Origin: Anaeromyxobacter diazotrophicus
GTDB lineage: Bacteria > Myxococcota > Myxococcia > Myxococcales > Anaeromyxobacteraceae
DNA: 64,000 nucleotides
Reading direction: 5' to 3'
Assembly: GCF_013340205.1 (NCBI RefSeq)
Contig: NZ_BJTG01000006.1
Span: forward strand, 292,338-356,337
Part shown: positions 60,752 through 64,000 of the stretch, piece after piece
How the letters are laid out: every line of letters starts with the position of its first letter
Position numbering within the stretch: the first letter of the stretch is position 1
Made by a program: the position numbers and the translations under genes
The notes under the pieces: generated by a model
What the model was told of the DNA's origin: nothing
Database searches by the model: none
Seen by the model: the letters and a program-made list of their open reading frames with translations, nothing else

Positions 60752-61593
60752 CGGCTCGCCTCCGCGTAGGCCGACCGCGCGCGCGCCAGCGCCGCCTCGT
60801 CGAGCGGGGCGAAGCGCGCCGTCTGGACCGTGTCGAGGGCGGCCGCGCCGGCCGCGTCGGAGGGGAGCGCCTGCAGCCCCGCCTCGAGGGCGCGCCAGGT
60901 CTTCGGAGGCAGCCGCGCGTCGACGGCGGCCACGAGCCCCCCGGGGAGCGGCGCCGAGCGCGTCACGACCTCGAGCTCGGACGCGAACGGCAGGGAGGGG
61001 AGGGCGGCCTCCTGGGAGGCGTCGAGCAGCACCGCCCAGCGCTCGCCCGCGGCCGCCTTGCGCAGCGCGGACAGGACCGCGACGGACTGCACGATCCGCG
61101 CGGTGGGCGGGAGCGCGCCCCAGGCGCCGAGGGCCGGCCCGCGCACGAACGCGGGTGCGAACCCGGCGCTGGAGGCCACCGTGAAGCCGTCGAGCGCGGC
61201 GGCGTTCGCCACGCGCCCCTTCCGCGCCACGAGGGCCCAGCGCTCCAGCGGCGCGCGCCCCTTCGGCACCGCGGCGAGCCGCGCGCGCAGCGCGAGCTCG
61301 CGCTCGTGCTTGAGGAAGAACGGCAGCGAGACGAGGGCCGCCCCCGCCTCCGGACGGCGCAGGCGCGCCACCCCCGCGTCCTCGGCCTGCTCGTAGACGG
61401 CGCCGAGCGAGCCGGCGGGGAGCCCGGCCTTCGCGGTCAGCGCGGCGGCGAAGGCGTCCATGGTGGGCTGCGCCTCGGCGGTGGTGCCGGGCGAGCCGGG
61501 TGCGCAGACGACGAGGAGACGCTGCTCCGACGCGGAGGGCGGGGCCGCGCCGCCAGCGAGCGCGACGAGCGCGGCGAGCGCGGCGAGCTTCAT
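60748..61593 (-). CDS. PhnD-like periplasmic substrate-binding protein
   Basis: A 281-aa exported protein, first gene of the hopanoid operon. Signal peptide LAALAALVALAGGAAPPSA. The mature part follows a type 2 periplasmic-binding fold of the PhnD/phosphonate-binding family: LLVVCAPGSPGTTAEAQPTMDAFAAALTAKAG, AALVSLPFFLKHERELALRA, WALVARKGRVANAAALDGFTVASSAGFAPAFVRG, RWAVLLDASQEAALPSLPFASELEVVTRSAPLPGGLVAAVDARLP. No ABC permease or ATPase accompanies it; instead its stop overlaps a TatT-like lipoprotein. A ligand related to phosphonate is therefore doubtful. ATG 61593 lacks a ribosome site and has TATCTT seven bases upstream. Confidence 0.7.
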   Translation of the reverse strand: MKLAALAALVALAGGAAPPSASEQRLLVVCAPGSPGTTAEAQPTMDAFAAALTAKAGLPAGSLGAVYEQAEDAGVARLRRPEAGAALVSLPFFLKHERELALRARLAAVPKGRAPLERWALVARKGRVANAAALDGFTVASSAGFAPAFVRGPALGAWGALPPTARIVQSVAVLSALRKAAAGERWAVLLDASQEAALPSLPFASELEVVTRSAPLPGGLVAAVDARLPPKTWRALEAGLQALPSDAAGAAALDTVQTARFAPLDEAALARARSAYAEASR

Positions 61594-61600
61594 CGGCGGG

Positions 61601-61606
61601 AAGATA
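61601..61606 (-). promoter_or_regulatory. -10-like hexamer 7 nt before the first gene of the hopanoid operon
   Basis: On the minus strand TATCTT is followed by CCCGCCG and ATG 61593. No Shine-Dalgarno sequence; the predicted transcript of the ten-gene operon would be leaderless. Confidence 0.42.
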
Positions 61607-61716
61607 CCGCGGTTGACCGGACGAGGTGACCCCTCGGTGATCGCCCGAATGGGGCTGCGATCGAGGGCGCGATCGAGGTTGATCCGGAGCAGGGCCGCGC
61701 CGCTTCTTTGCGCGCA

Positions 61717-61747
61717 GTGACGCACGCGGCGGCGAGCGGTATAGACT
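61717..61747 (+). promoter_or_regulatory. Promoter candidate for ispA-dxs
   Basis: GTGACG (61717-61722) and TATAGA (61740-61745) are spaced 17 bp; alternatively TAGACT (61742-61747) is the -10, eight bases before GTG 61756. Either gives an almost or fully leaderless mRNA. Divergent from the hopanoid operon promoter within 162 bp. Confidence 0.45.
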
Positions 61748-61755
61748 CCGGCCCC

Positions 61756-62637
61756 GTGACCAGCCCCTTCGACATCGAGGACTACCTCCGGCGCGTCTCA
61801 GGGCGCGTGGACGGCCACCTGCGGCGCATCGCCGCCGACCAGAAGCGCCAGCGGCCCGCGCGCCTGGCCGAGGCGATCGAGTACGCCCTGCTCGGCGGCG
61901 GCAAGCGCCTGCGCCCGGCCCTCGTGCTCGCCTCCTGCGAGGCGCTCGGCGGCGACCCGGGCGACGACGGGCTCGCGCTGCGCTTCGCCCTCGCGCTGGA
62001 GATGATCCACACCTACTCGCTCGTCCACGACGACCTGCCGGCCATGGACGACGACGACCTGCGGCGCGGCCGCCCCACGGTGCACAAGGCGTACGACGAG
62101 GCGACCGCGGTGCTCGTCGGCGACGGGCTGCAGTCGCTGGCGTTCCGGCACCTGCTCGGGACGGGCGACCCGCGCGCCGCGGCGCTCGCGGCGCTGCTCG
62201 CGGACGGCGCGCTCCGCATGGTCCAGGGGCAGGCGCTCGACATCGGCGCGGAGGGGCGCAAGCTGACCGAGGACGAGGTGCTGGAGCTCATGGCCGCCAA
62301 GACCGGCGCCCTCATCTCGGCCGCGGTGGTGGGCGGCGCGATCGCGGCCACCGGCTCGCCGCGGGGGCTCGAGCCGGTGGGGCGGAAGCTCGGGCTGGCC
62401 TTCCAGATCGCCGACGACCTGCTCGACCTGACCGGCGACGCCGCCGCGCTCGGGAAGCGCGTCGGCAAGGACCAGGCGGCCGGCAAGGCGACCTTGCCCT
62501 CCCTGGTGGGCGTGGACGAGGCGCGGCGCCGCGCCGGCGCCGCCTGCGACGAGGCGCTGGCCGTCCTGGCGCCGCTCGGCGCGCCCGCCGAGGCGCTGCG
62601 CGCGCTGGCGCGGTTCGTCGTGACGCGGAAGAGGTGA
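61756..62637 (+). CDS. ispA: Farnesyl diphosphate synthase (IspA-type polyprenyl synthase)
   Basis: A 293-aa trans-prenyl synthase making FPP (or GGPP) from IPP and DMAPP. First Asp-rich motif DDLPAMDDDDLRRGRPT, preceded by MIHTYSLVH; GGGKRLRPALV binds IPP; the second Asp motif is FQIADDLLDLTGDAAALGKRVGKDQAAGKATLPSL, highly characteristic of IspA. Small residues before the first motif fit a C15 product but product length is not certain. GTG 61756 is chosen because its context has a -10 box directly upstream and the protein then begins like other IspA (FDIEDYL). dxs follows by five bases. Confidence 0.94.
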   Translation: MTSPFDIEDYLRRVSGRVDGHLRRIAADQKRQRPARLAEAIEYALLGGGKRLRPALVLASCEALGGDPGDDGLALRFALALEMIHTYSLVHDDLPAMDDDDLRRGRPTVHKAYDEATAVLVGDGLQSLAFRHLLGTGDPRAAALAALLADGALRMVQGQALDIGAEGRKLTEDEVLELMAAKTGALISAAVVGGAIAATGSPRGLEPVGRKLGLAFQIADDLLDLTGDAAALGKRVGKDQAAGKATLPSLVGVDEARRRAGAACDEALAVLAPLGAPAEALRALARFVVTRKR

Positions 62638-62642
62638 ACGCG

Positions 62643-64000
62643 ATGTCCAGACGTCTCGACGCGATCGACTCGCCCCAGGACCTGAAGCGCCTCGCGCCGG
62701 GGGAGCTGCCGGCGCTGTGCCAGGAGATCCGCGACGAGATCGTCGCGACCTGCGCCAAGAACGGCGGCCACCTCGGCTCGTCGCTCGGCGCGGTGGAGCT
62801 GGTGGTGGCGCTGCACTACGTCTACGACTCGCCGCAGGACCGGCTCGTCTTCGACGTGGGGCACCAGGCCTACGCCCACAAGCTGCTCACCGGCCGGCGC
62901 GACCGGTTCCGGACCATCCGCACCGAGGGCGGGCTGGCCGGGTTCCCCGAGCGGCACGAGTCGGAGCACGACGCGTTCGGCGTCGGCCACGCCTCGACCG
63001 CCATCTCCGCCGCGCTCGGGATGATCGAGGGCCGGCGGCTCCAGGACGAGGCCGGGAAGGTGGTGGCGCTCGTCGGCGACGGCGCGCTCACCGGCGGAGC
63101 CGCCTTCGAGGGCCTCAACCAGGCCGGCTACCTCGCGCGCGACCTGCTCGTGGTCCTGAACGACAACGAGATGTCGATCTCGCCCAACGTGGGCGCGCTC
63201 TCCGAGTGGTTCACGAAGAAGTTCGCCTCCCGCACCTACAACCGCTGGCGCCGCACGGTGAAGGAGATCCTGCGCGAGCTGCCGAAGGGCGCCCGGGCCA
63301 TCGAGGTGATCCGGCGCGGCATCGACGCCACCAAGGCGCTCGTGTCGCCCGGCATCCTGTTCGAGGGGATGGGCTTCCAGTACGTGGGCCCGGTGGACGG
63401 CCACGACGTGGTGGGGCTGGTCGAGACCTTCAAGAAGGTCCAGAGCTGCGATGGCCCGGTGCTGGTGCACGCCATCACCACCAAGGGCAAGGGGTACCAG
63501 CCGGCCGAGAAGGACCTCGCCACCCGCGGCCACGCCCTCTCCTTCTTCGACGTCGCGACCGGCAAGTCGGTCGCCAAGAAGGCGGCGGTGAAGAGCTACA
63601 CCGACCTCTTCGCCGAGGCGCTGTGCGAGCAGATGGAGCGCGACGGGCGGGTGGTGGCCATCACCGCCGCCATGCTGGAGGGGACCGGGCTCATCAAGGC
63701 GAAGCAGCGCTTCCCGGACCGGACCTACGACGTCGGGATCGCCGAGCAGCACGCGGTGACCTTCGCGGCCGGGCTGGCGTGCGAGGGGCTCAAGCCGGTG
63801 GTGGCCATCTACTCGACCTTCCTGCAGCGCGCCTACGACCAGATCATCCACGACGTGGCGCTGCAGAAGCTGCCGGTGACCTTCGCGCTCGACCGCGGGG
63901 GGCTGGTGGGGGCCGACGGCAAGACGCACCAGGGCGCCTTCGACCTCGCCTACCTGCGCTGCGTGCCGAACCTGGTGGTGATGGCGCCCTCGGACGAGAA
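62643..64000 (+). CDS. dxs: 1-deoxy-D-xylulose-5-phosphate synthase (runs off the right edge)
   Basis: The first 452 residues of Dxs, the ThDP enzyme that makes DXP from pyruvate and glyceraldehyde 3-phosphate, entry step of the MEP pathway. Seen: GGHLGSSLGAVELVVALHYVYDSPQDRLVFDVGHQAYAHKLLTGR, FGVGHASTAISAALGM (where many Dxs have GHSSTS), the ThDP motif VGDGALTGGAAFEGLNQAGYLARDLLVVLNDNEMSIS, and FQYVGPVDGHD. The second domain starts at TDLFAEALCEQ, with catalytic Glu in YDVGIAEQHAVTFAAGLA. No stop is reached. Five bases after ispA, so one operon; partners the hopanoid operon opposite. Confidence 0.97.
   Translation, partial: MSRRLDAIDSPQDLKRLAPGELPALCQEIRDEIVATCAKNGGHLGSSLGAVELVVALHYVYDSPQDRLVFDVGHQAYAHKLLTGRRDRFRTIRTEGGLAGFPERHESEHDAFGVGHASTAISAALGMIEGRRLQDEAGKVVALVGDGALTGGAAFEGLNQAGYLARDLLVVLNDNEMSISPNVGALSEWFTKKFASRTYNRWRRTVKEILRELPKGARAIEVIRRGIDATKALVSPGILFEGMGFQYVGPVDGHDVVGLVETFKKVQSCDGPVLVHAITTKGKGYQPAEKDLATRGHALSFFDVATGKSVAKKAAVKSYTDLFAEALCEQMERDGRVVAITAAMLEGTGLIKAKQRFPDRTYDVGIAEQHAVTFAAGLACEGLKPVVAIYSTFLQRAYDQIIHDVALQKLPVTFALDRGGLVGADGKTHQGAFDLAYLRCVPNLVVMAPSDE

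Overview
The window is very GC-rich with dense, mostly short-gapped genes and strong G/C third-codon bias. Gene content (hopanoid synthesis from the MEP pathway, a selenocysteine formate dehydrogenase with a fused Fe-S/NrfD subunit, a sigma-54 two-component system, RF3, RND and MMPL pumps) fits a Gram-negative delta-type bacterium, most likely a myxobacterium of the Anaeromyxobacter kind. That assignment is inference from gene content and composition; there is no rRNA here.

Layout. 1-6 kb: the end of a siroheme nitrite/sulfite reductase, a histidine kinase/sigma-54 response regulator pair, a CusF-like lipoprotein and a large protein I do not recognise. 6-18.6 kb: oxidoreductases (zinc alcohol dehydrogenase, quinone reductase, aldo/keto reductase), an EmrAB-type pump, release factor 3, glyoxalase I, a futalosine-hydrolase-like nucleosidase coupled to an EmrE-type transporter, a degenerate cupredoxin, an outer-membrane barrel and a hemerythrin. 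18.6-32 kb: a giant Lhr helicase, a long acyl-CoA dehydrogenase, a ThDP decarboxylase and a TetR-adaptor-RND efflux operon. 32-42.5 kb (mostly minus strand): two membrane glycosyltransferases, a DUF3047-like/MMPL pair, then serC, uspA, a PfkB sugar kinase and an orphan branched-chain amino-acid binding protein.

42.9-49.6 kb is a formate dehydrogenase locus: a Tat-exported selenoprotein whose reading frame is interrupted by a UGA with a well-formed SECIS hairpin, a fused four-cluster ferredoxin plus NrfD membrane subunit, FdhE, and a stand-alone LuxR-type DNA-binding protein.

50.7-64 kb is a two-sided isoprenoid/hopanoid locus. Ten minus-strand genes are overlapped or nearly so: PhnD-like binding protein, TatT-like TPR lipoprotein, hpnA, hpnH, type II idi, a CrtI-like oxidoreductase, a squalene/phytoene synthase, shc, a CruF-like membrane protein and hpnG. 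Divergent from them, ispA and dxs supply the C5-C15 precursors. The sterol-like lipid is built from FPP, cyclised by Shc, extended by HpnH and de-adeninated by HpnG. The two periplasmic-binding genes at the operon head have no obvious place in this pathway and are the most novel association in the window.

Non-coding signals of note: a nested imperfect palindrome of about 220 bp between convergent genes (25094-25313), a recurring GGGGG-AYGAG-CCCCC hairpin at four places, and -10-like hexamers lying only 6-8 nt before several start codons, suggesting leaderless transcripts.
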